A stretch of DNA of 64,000 nt, taken from NCBI RefSeq assembly GCF_009601685.2, contig NZ_CP045701.2, forward strand, positions 2,480,001 to 2,544,000. Reading direction: 5' to 3'. A program made the position numbers and the translations under genes. Positions 9,051-18,096 of this stretch are shown piece by piece. Below the pieces are notes generated by a model. That model was not told the DNA's origin. It was given only the letters and a program-made list of their open reading frames with translations, and made no database searches. Positions within the stretch are counted from its first letter, which is position 1; each line of letters begins with the position of its first letter. The stretch is from Pseudomonas brassicacearum. GTDB taxonomy: Bacteria > Pseudomonadota > Gammaproteobacteria > Pseudomonadales > Pseudomonadaceae.

Positions 9051-10438
9051 CCCACGGCAATCTGCATATCGAACGCTGGAGTGGCGTCCTGGATACTTTT
9101 GAAGGGGCGCCATTGCGTGTCGCCGATTACCTGCGCAGCGGACGGATTGTCCGCGCCACCGGCATGGTTCTTGAGGCGGTGGGGCTGCGCCTGCCCTTGG
9201 GGGGCGCCTGTCTCATTGAGTTGGCCGCGCAAAGTCAGGCCTGCCTGCAATCGGTTTATGCCGAGGCGCAAGTGGTCGGTTTTGCCGGTGAAATCCTGTA
9301 CCTGATGCCCTTGGAGGAAATCCAGGGGTTGCAACCGGGCGCGCGGGTGCTTGCGTCGCTGGATTGTCTGGAGGGCGAGGCGGGAGCACGCCATTTTCCG
9401 CTGGGCATGTCGCTGCTCGGGCGGGTGCTGGACAGCAGTGGACAGCCGCTGGATGGCCGGGGGCCGCTGCTGGGCGCCCATTACGCCAGTCTGCACACGC
9501 AGCCGCTCAACCCACTCAAGCGTGCCCCGATCGACCGTCAGATCGATGTCGGTATTCGTGCCATCAATGCCTTGCTGTGTGTCGGTCGCGGCCAGCGCCT
9601 GGGCCTGTTCGCCGGATCCGGCGTCGGCAAATCGGTATTGCTTGGCATGATGGCGCGCTACACCCAGGCCGATGTCATCGTGGTCGGTCTGATCGGCGAG
9701 CGGGGCAGGGAAGTCCAGGACTTCATCGATAACATCCTGGGCGAAGACGGGTTGCGCCGTTCCGTGGTCGTCGCCGCGCCGGCCGACACGTCGCCGCTGC
9801 AACGGTTGCAGGGGGCGGTGTATGCGACGCGCCTGGCCGAGGATTTTCGCGACCAGGGCAAGGATGTCCTGTTGATCATGGATTCGTTGACCCGCTATGC
9901 CATGGCCCAGCGTGAAATCGCCCTGGCCGTGGGTGAGCCTCCGGCGACCAAGGGCTATCCACCCTCGGTGTTCGCCAAATTGCCGAAACTCGTTGAGCGC
10001 ACTGGCAATGGCCCTCTGGGAGGGGGATCAATCACCGCGTTTTATACGGTGCTCAGCGAGGGCGACGATCAGCAGGATCCGATTGCCGACGCGGCACGGG
10101 CGATTCTGGATGGGCACATCGTTCTGTCTCGTCACCTGGCCGAATGCGGGCATTACCCGGCCATCGATATCGAAGCGTCGATCAGCCGGGCGATGACAGC
10201 CATCGCCAGTGAGTCGCAGCAGCGCAAGGCACAACAGCTCAAGCAAATGCTCTCACGCTACCAGCGCAATCGCGACTTGATCAGCGTCGGCGCCTATGCG
10301 CCAGGGCACGATGCCCAGCTCGATCGCGCCGTTGGCATGTATCCGCACATCGAGCGATTCCTGCAACAACGCATCAATGACCGTGCAAGCCTGGAAGAGA
10401 CCGTATCCGGGCTCAACCTCTTGTTCCCTGGTAAATGA
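9047..10438 (+). CDS. fliI: Flagellum-specific export ATPase FliI
   Basis: FliI, 463 aa, hexameric ATPase of the flagellar type III export apparatus, related to the F1 beta subunit. Walker A is GSGVGKS (residues 190-196) and Walker B is DVLLIMDS (273-280). [11 protein letters not shown] and the [20 protein letters not shown] block are typical of the family. The length is close to enteric FliI (~457 aa). The start ATG overlaps the fliH stop. Confidence 0.97.
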   Translation: MTHGNLHIERWSGVLDTFEGAPLRVADYLRSGRIVRATGMVLEAVGLRLPLGGACLIELAAQSQACLQSVYAEAQVVGFAGEILYLMPLEEIQGLQPGARVLASLDCLEGEAGARHFPLGMSLLGRVLDSSGQPLDGRGPLLGAHYASLHTQPLNPLKRAPIDRQIDVGIRAINALLCVGRGQRLGLFAGSGVGKSVLLGMMARYTQADVIVVGLIGERGREVQDFIDNILGEDGLRRSVVVAAPADTSPLQRLQGAVYATRLAEDFRDQGKDVLLIMDSLTRYAMAQREIALAVGEPPATKGYPPSVFAKLPKLVERTGNGPLGGGSITAFYTVLSEGDDQQDPIADAARAILDGHIVLSRHLAECGHYPAIDIEASISRAMTAIASESQQRKAQQLKQMLSRYQRNRDLISVGAYAPGHDAQLDRAVGMYPHIERFLQQRINDRASLEETVSGLNLLFPGK

Positions 10439-10458
10439 TCCTTCCTGGCGAGTAATCA

Positions 10459-10932
10459 ATGATGGTTAATCAGTCCCTCGACCTGCTTATCGAACTGTCC
10501 GCCAAAGCGCGGGATGTGGCGGCGCGTGCATTGGCGCAGAGTCGCCAGGCCGAGCAGCAGGTGATCAATCAGTTGCGCACACTGGATGAGTATCAGCAGG
10601 AGTACCGGCAGAACTTGCAACGCGAACTGCTCAAGGAGGGCATGAGCCCCTCGGCCCTGACGAATTACCGTGGCTTTCTGCATTCGCTGGAAGAGGCCGT
10701 CGATCGGGCACAAAAGAGCCTGGAGCGTCACCGAAAACAGGTGGCCCAGCATCAACTGACCTGGATGGCGCAGTGGCACAAGGTCAATGCCTTTGAAGCA
10801 TTGGTCAGTCGTCGGGCGCAGCAGGAGCGGCTGCTGGCCGGGCGTGTCGAGCAACGGCAAACCGATGAGATGGCCAGCCAGATGCATCAGCGTCTCGACC
10901 GTTTCCTGACCTCCATCGACAACCGTTTCTAG
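10459..10932 (+). CDS. fliJ: Flagellar export coiled-coil protein FliJ
   Basis: FliJ, 157 aa, an almost entirely helical coiled-coil protein that acts as the central stalk of the export ATPase and recycles chaperones. Sequence conservation in this family is low. The assignment uses length, the Gln/Arg/Glu-rich heptad pattern throughout and its position between fliI and fliK. The start may be 10459 or the next ATG (10462). Confidence 0.88.
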   Translation: MMVNQSLDLLIELSAKARDVAARALAQSRQAEQQVINQLRTLDEYQQEYRQNLQRELLKEGMSPSALTNYRGFLHSLEEAVDRAQKSLERHRKQVAQHQLTWMAQWHKVNAFEALVSRRAQQERLLAGRVEQRQTDEMASQMHQRLDRFLTSIDNRF

Positions 10933-10940
10933 AGGACACC

Positions 10941-12353
10941 ATGGATATCATCGCTTCGTTCGCCTCATCGTCGGCGGCCTTGTCTCAAGCTGATGCATCA
11001 AGCTCGCCCCAGGGCAGGGCTGCCGAGTCATTTGCATCGGTACTGAGCCAGCTGGGCGAGGCTGCGGCGAGCAATGATCCGACCGGGTCGACGGTTTCGA
11101 CCGATGACAGCAGGGCTCTGGCGGGAACGACGGTGCCGGCCACCGAGCCCCCTGCGCCGACTCCCACGTCTTCGACGATCAACCAGGCGTTGGCGCCCGC
11201 GAGCCATGACGCTGCTGCGGTCCAAGAGACTGAGCTGTCAACGATGTTGCCGGGTGCGGTGGCGCAGGAGGCCGTTCTCGAGCCCGTCCAGCAACCGGAA
11301 CCGACGTGCTTGCCGTCTCCTGCTGTTCAACCGGGCCAGCAAGTGGCGGCCGCCCGGGCAGAACAGGACGCCCTACCCACGGACGACGATCCCGATCTGG
11401 ATATCTACGCCACGGCAGGAGACCTGGGTGAAAACGTTGAACAGGATGCCATGGACGGTACGGATGCCCATGACAGCAAGCTGGAGGATATTCGTCAGCG
11501 CATGGATCTGATTCAAAGTGCCGGCCAGCTTGATCCGGCTTTGTTGGTCGTGGCGCCCATGGGGCCTCAACCGGTCGTGGCACTCGCTGTCGCCAGCCAG
11601 GAAGTTGTGTCGGCGGACCCCGACACGTTGGTCAGCCCCAACACAAACCTGCCGACGTCGAATCCTGTGCTTGAGAACAGCGAGTCAGAGGCCCCTGTGG
11701 ATACGTCCGTGCGGATGGAGGTGCAGGGGGCTGTGCCGGCATTGGGCGGTGCGGTTGCCGATGCGCTGCAAGACGTACGAAAGCAGAGCGATAATATGCC
11801 GGTCTCCGGTCAGGTCGAAGGCACTGTCAGTGGCGATGTACCAGGCGCTTTCAACTTGGTATTGCCGGCCTTGAACAGTGTCGGCTTGAGCAGTGCCGAC
11901 AAAGTCGTGGCCAATGGCCTGACGCTCTCTGCCGCCATTGGCACAACCGACTGGCAGGACGGCTTGGGGCAACAGGTGATCGACATGATCACGCGCGGCG
12001 AGCAACAGGTCGACCTGAAGTTGAACCCGGCCGGGCTTGGTCCGCTGTCCATTAGTCTCAACCTCAGTGATGGCAACACTCAAGCGCAGTTCCAGTCGGC
12101 GCATGCCTCGGTGCGTACCGCGGTAGAGCAGGCATTGCCGCAGCTGCGAGAAGCCCTGGCTTCCCAAGGCATTTCATTGGGCCAGGCTTCGGTCAGCGAT
12201 GAGTCCTCGCGTCAGGCGTCAGGCGATCAGGCTCGGCACGACGCCCAAGGCAGCCGCAGTGGCGTGAACAGTCTCGCCTCGGCGCCGAGCGAAGATGACG
12301 CGGCGGTACAAAGCATCGTTGTGCGCAGTTCGGGCGTCGACTTGTACGTCTGA
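10941..12353 (+). CDS. fliK: Flagellar hook-length control protein FliK
   Basis: FliK, 470 aa, the secreted molecular ruler that stops hook growth and switches export specificity. The first ~330 residues are Ala/Pro/Ser/Thr-rich and low in conservation. The C-terminal switch domain is clear: LKLNPAGLGPLSISLNLSDG, then AQFQSAHASVRTAVEQALPQ and LREALASQGISLGQASV. Length is above enteric FliK (~405 aa) because of the long linker. It starts 8 nt after fliJ. A 122-nt gap separates it from fliL. Confidence 0.93.
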   Translation: MDIIASFASSSAALSQADASSSPQGRAAESFASVLSQLGEAAASNDPTGSTVSTDDSRALAGTTVPATEPPAPTPTSSTINQALAPASHDAAAVQETELSTMLPGAVAQEAVLEPVQQPEPTCLPSPAVQPGQQVAAARAEQDALPTDDDPDLDIYATAGDLGENVEQDAMDGTDAHDSKLEDIRQRMDLIQSAGQLDPALLVVAPMGPQPVVALAVASQEVVSADPDTLVSPNTNLPTSNPVLENSESEAPVDTSVRMEVQGAVPALGGAVADALQDVRKQSDNMPVSGQVEGTVSGDVPGAFNLVLPALNSVGLSSADKVVANGLTLSAAIGTTDWQDGLGQQVIDMITRGEQQVDLKLNPAGLGPLSISLNLSDGNTQAQFQSAHASVRTAVEQALPQLREALASQGISLGQASVSDESSRQASGDQARHDAQGSRSGVNSLASAPSEDDAAVQSIVVRSSGVDLYV

Positions 12354-12475
12354 ATAGCAAATCAAAACAGCAAGATACCGCCGTTACCCTGGTCTTATTG
12401 CCCCATGGGGAGACCGGGTGGTTGTTCATACTTGAGCCCTGCCCACCGTTCTCCTTCTTTCCAGGGTTCCAACCG

Positions 12476-12949
12476 ATGACCACCACCCGCAAAACCCCCT
12501 GGCTCTTGATTCTGTTGCTGGCGATGGTCGCCGCTGCAGCCAGCTCCGGCGGCATGTATGTCTTTATGAGCCACAACAGGACCGCTGTCGACGAGACGGC
12601 GAAAGTTGCAGCCGTGGAGAACAAGCCCCAGGCGCCGCGGCTGGTCACGATTGCGCCGATGACGGTCAATCTTCAGAACGAGCGCAATGAGCAAAGCCTG
12701 CTGTATGTGGGGTTCGTGCTAGAGGTGGGAAATGAAGCGACGCAGGTATTCCTGCAGCAGTACATGCCGCAGATTCGCAGCCAGCTTTTGACACTGTTGA
12801 GTGGGCAGGACAGTACGCAACTGGCCAATCCGCAGGGCAAGGAGCGCCTCGTTGCCAACATACTCGAAATGCTCAAGCACTCCTCGACGGCACAGCCGTC
12901 GGAGCTCTCGGTGCTCAATGTTCTGTACACCGACTTTATCGTGCAGTGA
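12476..12949 (+). CDS. fliL: Flagellar basal-body-associated protein FliL
   Basis: FliL, 157 aa, a single-TM inner-membrane protein near the stator that supports motor function. It has an N-terminal membrane segment (WLLILLLAMVAAAASSGGMY) and the periplasmic FliL domain (ERNEQSLLYVGFVLEV ... YMPQIRSQLLTLLSGQ). The frame is open upstream to 12398, but I chose the ATG at 12476 because it places the basic N-terminus directly before the TM and gives the family length (~155 aa). fliM begins 3 nt after its stop. Confidence 0.93.
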   Translation: MTTTRKTPWLLILLLAMVAAAASSGGMYVFMSHNRTAVDETAKVAAVENKPQAPRLVTIAPMTVNLQNERNEQSLLYVGFVLEVGNEATQVFLQQYMPQIRSQLLTLLSGQDSTQLANPQGKERLVANILEMLKHSSTAQPSELSVLNVLYTDFIVQ

Positions 12950-12952
12950 CCC

Positions 12953-14008
12953 ATGGCTATAGACGATTTGCTCTCCCAGGACGAGATCGACATGTTGATT
13001 CGCGGCGGTGTCGACGACGACGCCCCGGATGATGCCGCTACGCTCAAGGATGCCGATGTTCGTCCATACGATCCGGCGACTCAGCATCGGGTGATCCATG
13101 AGCGCTTACACGCTCTGGATATCATCAACGAGCGTTTCGCCCGCTACTTGCGCATGAGCCTGTTCAACCTGATCAGGCGCAGCATCGATATCACCGTCAC
13201 CAGCGTGCGCTACCAAAGCTACAGCGACTTTTCCCTGCACATGCCGATGCCCACCAACATCAATCTGTTGGCGATGAAGCCGCTGCGCGGTACCGCGTTG
13301 GTGGTATTTCCGCCCAGTGTGGTGTTCATGGTCGTGGACAACCTGTTCGGTGGAGATGGCCGTTTCGTGACCAAGTCCGAAGGCCGGGAATTCACCCACA
13401 CCGAGCAGCGCATCATCCGGCGTTTACTGGGCTTGACGGTGGACGCCTACAAAGACGCGTGGAAGTCTGTCTATCCCCTGGAAATCGAATACCTGCGTTC
13501 GGAGATGCAGGCCAAGTTCGCCAACATCACCAGTTCACCGAATGAAATCGTAGTCAATGCCACGTTTCATTTGGAGGTCGGCAACCTCTCCAGTGATTTC
13601 AACATCGTGATCCCCTACCTGATGATCGAACCGATGCGTCAGCTGCTTAACGGCCCTCTGACCGATGTCAATCCCGAAGAGGAGCGGCAATGGAACAAGC
13701 GCATGGCTGGCGAAATTACCCACTCAGAGATCGAGCTGATCGCCGACTTTGTCGAGATGGATGCGCGGGTCGGGCAAGTCATGGCGCTGAAAGTCGGTGA
13801 CGTCCTGCCTATCGAACTGCCTGACATCGTCAGTGCTCGTGTCGACGGGGTGCCTGTCATGAAGTGCGAATTCGGTAGCCAGAACGGCGTGCGTGCCTTG
13901 CTCGTGAAGGAGTTGGTCGATCACTCCCTGGGCCTTGCCTCTTCCACTTCAACCAGCAAGTTCATCAAGGGCCATGTGTCCACCGCCAAGGAGTCTGACC
14001 ATGACTGA
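12953..14008 (+). CDS. fliM: Flagellar motor switch protein FliM
   Basis: FliM, 351 aa, the switch-complex protein that receives phospho-CheY. The N-terminal CheY-binding peptide is present (LLSQDEIDML, residues ~6-15). The middle domain includes VVDNLFGGDGRF and the C-terminal SpoA/FliN-like domain follows. An intact CheY-binding motif implies this second motor can be controlled by chemotaxis signalling. It overlaps fliN by 8 nt. Confidence 0.97.
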   Translation: MAIDDLLSQDEIDMLIRGGVDDDAPDDAATLKDADVRPYDPATQHRVIHERLHALDIINERFARYLRMSLFNLIRRSIDITVTSVRYQSYSDFSLHMPMPTNINLLAMKPLRGTALVVFPPSVVFMVVDNLFGGDGRFVTKSEGREFTHTEQRIIRRLLGLTVDAYKDAWKSVYPLEIEYLRSEMQAKFANITSSPNEIVVNATFHLEVGNLSSDFNIVIPYLMIEPMRQLLNGPLTDVNPEEERQWNKRMAGEITHSEIELIADFVEMDARVGQVMALKVGDVLPIELPDIVSARVDGVPVMKCEFGSQNGVRALLVKELVDHSLGLASSTSTSKFIKGHVSTAKESDHD

Positions 14009-14471
14009 TTCAAGCCAAATCGAGCCACAGGAGGTCGATGACTGGGCCAGCGCCATGGCCGAGCAGGGCGCCGAGCCCCAGACCGATGACCCTTGGGCCA
14101 CGGCCCTTGCCGAACAGGGCGAGGCGCAGGAAACCGCTGAACAGGCTGCCGCAGGCGTCGGCACCAGCGTCTTCAAGCCACTGCCGGTTCCACCACCCGT
14201 GGCCGCCGCGCGGGAGCTGGAGATGATCATGGACATTCCGGTCAAGTTGAGCGTCGAGCTTGGCCGCACGCGGATCACCATCAAGCAGTTGCTCGAGCTG
14301 GCCCAGGGTTCGGTACTGGCGCTCGACGGCCTGGCGGGTGAACCCATGGACATCTTGATCAACAGCTACCTGATTGCCCAGGGGGAAGTGGTGGTCGTGG
14401 ATGAGAAGTACGGCATCCGGATCACGGAGATCATCACCCCTTCCGAACGCGTACAAAAGCTCAACCGATGA
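14001..14471 (+). CDS. fliN: Flagellar motor switch protein FliN
   Basis: FliN, 156 aa, makes up most of the C ring and docks FliH. The SpoA domain occupies the last ~80 residues (MDIPVKLSVELGRTRITIKQ, then LLELAQGSVLALDGLAGEPM). The N-terminal acidic, Gln/Glu-rich extension has repeated 'DDWASAMAEQG / DDPWATALAEQG' units. I chose the ATG at 14001 over the upstream frame to 13935. The start overlaps the end of fliM. Confidence 0.96.
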   Translation: MTDSSQIEPQEVDDWASAMAEQGAEPQTDDPWATALAEQGEAQETAEQAAAGVGTSVFKPLPVPPPVAAARELEMIMDIPVKLSVELGRTRITIKQLLELAQGSVLALDGLAGEPMDILINSYLIAQGEVVVVDEKYGIRITEIITPSERVQKLNR

Positions 14472-14887
14472 GTCAGTTCAACCAGACACCCCCGGTGCCC
14501 CTTGGCGTCCCCTCGGACAGCCTGATGAACCTGGCATTACTCGGCAAGACCGCGTTGGCGCTGGGGCTGGTGGTCGCCTGCGTCTTGCTCTGCGGCTGGC
14601 TCGCCCGTCGTGTCGGAGTGCGCACCTTGAAGCCCGGTAACGTGATGCGCGTGGTCAGCAGCACAAGCCTGGGGCAGCGTGAGAAAGTGGTGATCGTCGA
14701 AGTTCAGGGCAAGTGGCTGGTGCTGGGGGTGACTGCGCAACAGGTCAGTGCGTTATCGCAGATGGATGCGCCGCCAGCCGACGCCGAGGGCGCCACCGCG
14801 ACCGGCGATGGTTTTGCCGAGCGCCTGGCCGCTGCGCTGCGGCGCAGTAGCCCGCGCAGCGACGATCAGCCGGGGAGTCCGTCATGA
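14468..14887 (+). CDS. fliO: Flagellar export gate assembly protein FliO
   Basis: FliO, 139 aa, a bitopic membrane protein that helps assemble the FliP5 ring of the export gate. It has one TM ([17 protein letters not shown], residues ~35-51) followed by the small FliO domain ([30 protein letters not shown]). Overlaps fliN by 4 nt and fliP by 4 nt. Confidence 0.93.
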   Translation: MSQFNQTPPVPLGVPSDSLMNLALLGKTALALGLVVACVLLCGWLARRVGVRTLKPGNVMRVVSSTSLGQREKVVIVEVQGKWLVLGVTAQQVSALSQMDAPPADAEGATATGDGFAERLAAALRRSSPRSDDQPGSPS

Positions 14888-15654
14888 GCAGGTCGGTTGC
14901 TTTTGCGCGGGGCTTGAAACGGGCGGCGCTGTCGGCCTTGTTGCTGGTTTCGCTGATGGCCAATGCCCAGGCTGAACCGGCGCTTCAGGAGTTGGCCGCT
15001 TTCACCGGGCAGGCTGGCGGTCAGCAATGGTCACTGAGCCTGCAAACCCTGTTGCTGCTCAGTGCCATGGCGTTCCTGCCGGCAGTGCTGCTGATGATGA
15101 CCGGCTTTACCCGCATTATCATCGTCCTGGGTTTGCTGCGTACCGCCATTGGCACCACATCGGCGCCACCGAACCAGGTGTTGCTGGGGCTGTCGTTATT
15201 CCTGACGTTTTTCGTCATGTCCCCGACCCTCGATCAGGCCTATGAAAAAGCCTGGCTGCCCTTTTCCAAGGACGAGATCACGGTTGAGCAGTTTCTCGAC
15301 CAGGCGAGTCAGCCGTTTCGCACGTTCATGCTGACCCAGACGCGTCAGGGCGACCTCGCGCTGTTTGCGCGCCTGGCCCAGATCGAAGACTTGCAAGGCC
15401 CTGAAGACGTGCCGATGCGGGTATTGCTGCCGTCCTTTGTCACCAGCGAACTGAAGACGGCGTTCCAGGCCGGTTTTACGATCTTCATTCCGTTCTTGAT
15501 CATCGATCTGGTGGTCGCCAGCGTGCTCATGGCGCTGGGCATGATGATGGTGCCGCCGTCGACGATTTCGCTGCCGTTCAAGCTGATGCTGTTTGTGCTG
15601 GTCGATGGCTGGCAGTTGCTGCTCGGCTCACTGGCGCAAAGTTTTTTCACCTGA
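14884..15654 (+). CDS. fliP: Flagellar export gate protein FliP
   Basis: FliP, 256 aa, core of the export gate pore (FliP5Q4R1). It begins with a cleavable signal peptide, as FliP does (MANAQA before EPAL). The conserved blocks are [39 protein letters not shown] and the C-terminal [20 protein letters not shown]. Length is near enteric FliP (245 aa). Confidence 0.97.
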   Translation: MSRSVAFARGLKRAALSALLLVSLMANAQAEPALQELAAFTGQAGGQQWSLSLQTLLLLSAMAFLPAVLLMMTGFTRIIIVLGLLRTAIGTTSAPPNQVLLGLSLFLTFFVMSPTLDQAYEKAWLPFSKDEITVEQFLDQASQPFRTFMLTQTRQGDLALFARLAQIEDLQGPEDVPMRVLLPSFVTSELKTAFQAGFTIFIPFLIIDLVVASVLMALGMMMVPPSTISLPFKLMLFVLVDGWQLLLGSLAQSFFT

Positions 15655-15679
15655 TGATGTGGCTTGGAGGACGTGGACA

Positions 15680-15949
15680 ATGACACCGGAAATGGTCATG
15701 GACCTGGCTTACAAAGGGATGCGCATGAGTATGGTCGTGGCGGGCCCCGTGTTGTTCGTGACCCTGTTTATCGGTTTGCTGGTGAGCCTTTTCCAGGCCG
15801 CGACGCAGATCAACGAATCCACGCTGTCGTTCATCCCAAAAATTATCGGGGTGTGCGTGGTGCTGGTGCTGGCGGGTCCGCTGATCATGGAAATGTTGGT
15901 CGACTATACCCGCGCGCTGTTTAGCAGTTTGCCTACGCTGATCGGCTGA
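15680..15949 (+). CDS. fliQ: Flagellar export gate protein FliQ
   Basis: FliQ, 89 aa, exactly the family length, two TM helices and part of the export gate. Starts MTPEMVMDLAYKGMRM; SLFQAATQINESTLSFIPKI is the diagnostic loop. The frame is open upstream to 15593, but that extension lies inside fliP and is not FliQ-like. A GGAGG (15666-15670) lies 9 nt before the ATG at 15680. Confidence 0.96.
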   Translation: MTPEMVMDLAYKGMRMSMVVAGPVLFVTLFIGLLVSLFQAATQINESTLSFIPKIIGVCVVLVLAGPLIMEMLVDYTRALFSSLPTLIG

Positions 15950-15954
15950 CGTCG

Positions 15955-16743
15955 GTGATCGAGGTCAGTTCTGCGCAGTTGCAACTCTGGGTGAGCAGCT
16001 TCTTCTGGCCGTTCTGTCGGGTGTTGGCATTCCTGATGAGCGACCCGATCCTGGGTCATAAAAACGTTTCGAGCCAGGTCAAGGTCGGCCTGGCGATGCT
16101 CCTGGCTTTCCTGCTCGCGCCCAATCTGCCGCCCATGCCGGATGTCGCCCTGTTTTCATGGGCCGGTTTGGGGGTGATTGTGGAGCAGGTGTTGATCGGG
16201 ATGTCCCTGGGCATGGTCATGCGCGTCACGCTGGCGGTGGTCGAGATGGCGGGCGATATTTGCGGCATGCAGATGGGACTGGCCTTCGCCACGTTCTTTT
16301 CCGCCGATACCAGTACCAACAGCCTGGTACTGTCTCGCTTTCTGAGCATGATCACGATCCTGATGTTTCTGGCGCTGGAGGGGCATCTGATGGTGCTCGA
16401 GTTGCTGGCGGCAACCTTCAAGAGTTTGCCGATCGGTAACCTGCACTTCGACCCCAATGCCTGGAACCTGCTCGCTCGCTATGGCAGCACGATTTTCCTC
16501 ACCGGACTTTTGTTGGCGCTGCCTATGGTCGGCACGTTGCTGATCATCAACCTGGCCATGGGCATTCTGAACCGCGTCTCGCCGCAATTGACGGTGTTTT
16601 CCGTGGGCTTCCCGGCGACATTGTGCGTGGGGTTGGTGTTGCTGATGGTGGTGATGGGCGATCTGGGGCAGTTTCTCGCCAGGCTGATGACCAACACGCT
16701 GCAATTCATGCAGTACCTGATCGAACACATGGCGCGGCCATAA
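15955..16743 (+). CDS. fliR: Flagellar export gate protein FliR
   Basis: FliR, 262 aa, export-gate subunit with about six hydrophobic segments. Recognisable blocks are FFWPFCRVLAFLMSDPIL, the GLGVIVEQVLIGMSLGMVMR helix, and the C-terminal LLIINLAMGILNRVSPQLTV. Starts with GTG, 5 nt after the fliQ stop; no alternative ATG fits. In enterics flhB/flhA would complete the gate. They are not downstream here, where a REPIN and the convergent flgL follow. Confidence 0.95.
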   Translation: MIEVSSAQLQLWVSSFFWPFCRVLAFLMSDPILGHKNVSSQVKVGLAMLLAFLLAPNLPPMPDVALFSWAGLGVIVEQVLIGMSLGMVMRVTLAVVEMAGDICGMQMGLAFATFFSADTSTNSLVLSRFLSMITILMFLALEGHLMVLELLAATFKSLPIGNLHFDPNAWNLLARYGSTIFLTGLLLALPMVGTLLIINLAMGILNRVSPQLTVFSVGFPATLCVGLVLLMVVMGDLGQFLARLMTNTLQFMQYLIEHMARP

Positions 16744-16758
16744 ACCCACCCGGGCAAC

Positions 16759-16851
16759 CCTGCGGGAGCCTGGCTTGCCTGCGAAAAACAATGACGCGCA
16801 ATACCTGAAAACCGCGGCGCACTCTTCGCGGGCAAGCCTTGTTCCCACAGG
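16759..16851. repeat. REPIN (paired inverted REP elements)
   Basis: Two inverted copies of a Pseudomonas REP sequence. The left arm (16759-16785) contains GGAGCCTGGCTTGCCTGCGAA and the right arm (16825-16851) is its near-complete inverse (TTCGCGGGCAAGCCTTGTTC...). The element sits between the convergent 3' ends of fliR and flgL, the usual extragenic site for REPs, and could fold into a long hairpin separating the two transcripts. Confidence 0.85.
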
Positions 16852-16874
16852 TTGTTCGTGGCGATTGTGCGGTT

Positions 16875-18071
16875 TCAGATGTACTCGAACAACGACATTT
16901 TCTGAATACTGACGAAGGTCTGCTGGGCAGCCTGCAGCGCGACTTGCAGCGAGGTGTACTCGGTGACGGATTCGGTGTAGTCGGCATCCACCAGACCGGA
17001 CAGGCGTTCGGTGTAGCTGAGCGCCAGGTCATCACCGATGGTGTCGAGCACTTCCAACTGATTCAACCGTGAACCCACTGAGGTCAGTACGGTCAGGACA
17101 TTGTCCTGGGCATTGCTCAGTTCGCGACTGACCGTGGACAGGGTGTTGTTCAGGCTGGCTTGATCCGCTTCGGTCTCCACCGGCGTCTGCAACGCTGTGA
17201 TCAGGTTTTTCAAGGTTGCGAACAGGTCCGGGTCGGCATCGGCCGCGGCGCTGACAGTGATGGTGTCGCCGTCGGCCGGGGTCCCACTGAGGGTCAGGGA
17301 GAGCCCGTTGACTTCAAGGGTGTCGCCGGAGGTATACGCAACCGGGTCTGCGCCATCGATGCTGTATTGGGCTGTGCCGTCGGCGGCTGTGCTGAAAGTC
17401 ACGGTAAAGCCCGTACCGTAGGCGGCGTCCTCGGTGTCAGTGATGTCGGGGCCGTCGAAGGTCACGCTGCCGGTGTTGTCGCCGGCTTCGGCAATAAAAC
17501 CTGCGGAGCTGCTGACCGACAGGAAAATCGACGCGCCGTTGTCGCCGCTGGTCATGGTCTGGGTGGAGCTGACCTGTTGCGTGACAACGTTGTCATCGCC
17601 CTGGTAGACCAGCTCGCCATCGGCATTTTCGGCGAAGGCCGGGCTCTGGCTCTGATAGCCGGAAAACAGGTAGTTGCCGTTGCTGTCCGTGGCATTGGCC
17701 AAGGTCACCAGCGTGTCGTAGACGCCTTGCAATGAGGTGGCGAGTGATTCGCGGTCGGCATCGCTCAAGGTGCCGTTGTTGGCCTGGACGACCAGGGCCA
17801 TGGCACTGCTGATGGCATCGTTGATGCTATCGAGCGTACTTTCTTCCTGGGACAGCGAGGTCGTGATGGCACTACGTGAGTCGGCGTATTGCTCGTTGGC
17901 CGCGATCGCCTGGCGGACGTTGACGGCCTGGGCGGCGGCCAGGGAGTCGTCGGAAGGGGTTTCCACTCGCGTGCCGCTGGCCACTTGCTGGGCGGCGTCC
18001 TGGTAGGCGCTTTCCTGGGCGAGCATGGAATTCAAGCTTTGGTTGTAAATTGTCGCACTGCTCAGACGCAT
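16875..18071 (-). CDS. flgL: Hook-filament junction protein FlgL (HAP3)
   Basis: FlgL, 398 aa, the second junction protein between hook and filament. The flagellin-like N-terminus is clear (MRLSSATIYNQSLNSMLAQE, then QVASGTRVETPSDDSLAA). The C-terminus ends LQAAQQTFVSIQKMSLFEYI. The middle is an acidic Thr/Ser-rich domain larger than in enteric FlgL (~317 aa). Co-transcribed with flgK, 25-nt gap. Confidence 0.95.
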   Translation of the reverse strand: MRLSSATIYNQSLNSMLAQESAYQDAAQQVASGTRVETPSDDSLAAAQAVNVRQAIAANEQYADSRSAITTSLSQEESTLDSINDAISSAMALVVQANNGTLSDADRESLATSLQGVYDTLVTLANATDSNGNYLFSGYQSQSPAFAENADGELVYQGDDNVVTQQVSSTQTMTSGDNGASIFLSVSSSAGFIAEAGDNTGSVTFDGPDITDTEDAAYGTGFTVTFSTAADGTAQYSIDGADPVAYTSGDTLEVNGLSLTLSGTPADGDTITVSAAADADPDLFATLKNLITALQTPVETEADQASLNNTLSTVSRELSNAQDNVLTVLTSVGSRLNQLEVLDTIGDDLALSYTERLSGLVDADYTESVTEYTSLQVALQAAQQTFVSIQKMSLFEYI

Positions 18072-18096
18072 GGCGTGACGCTCCTTTCAGACGTTA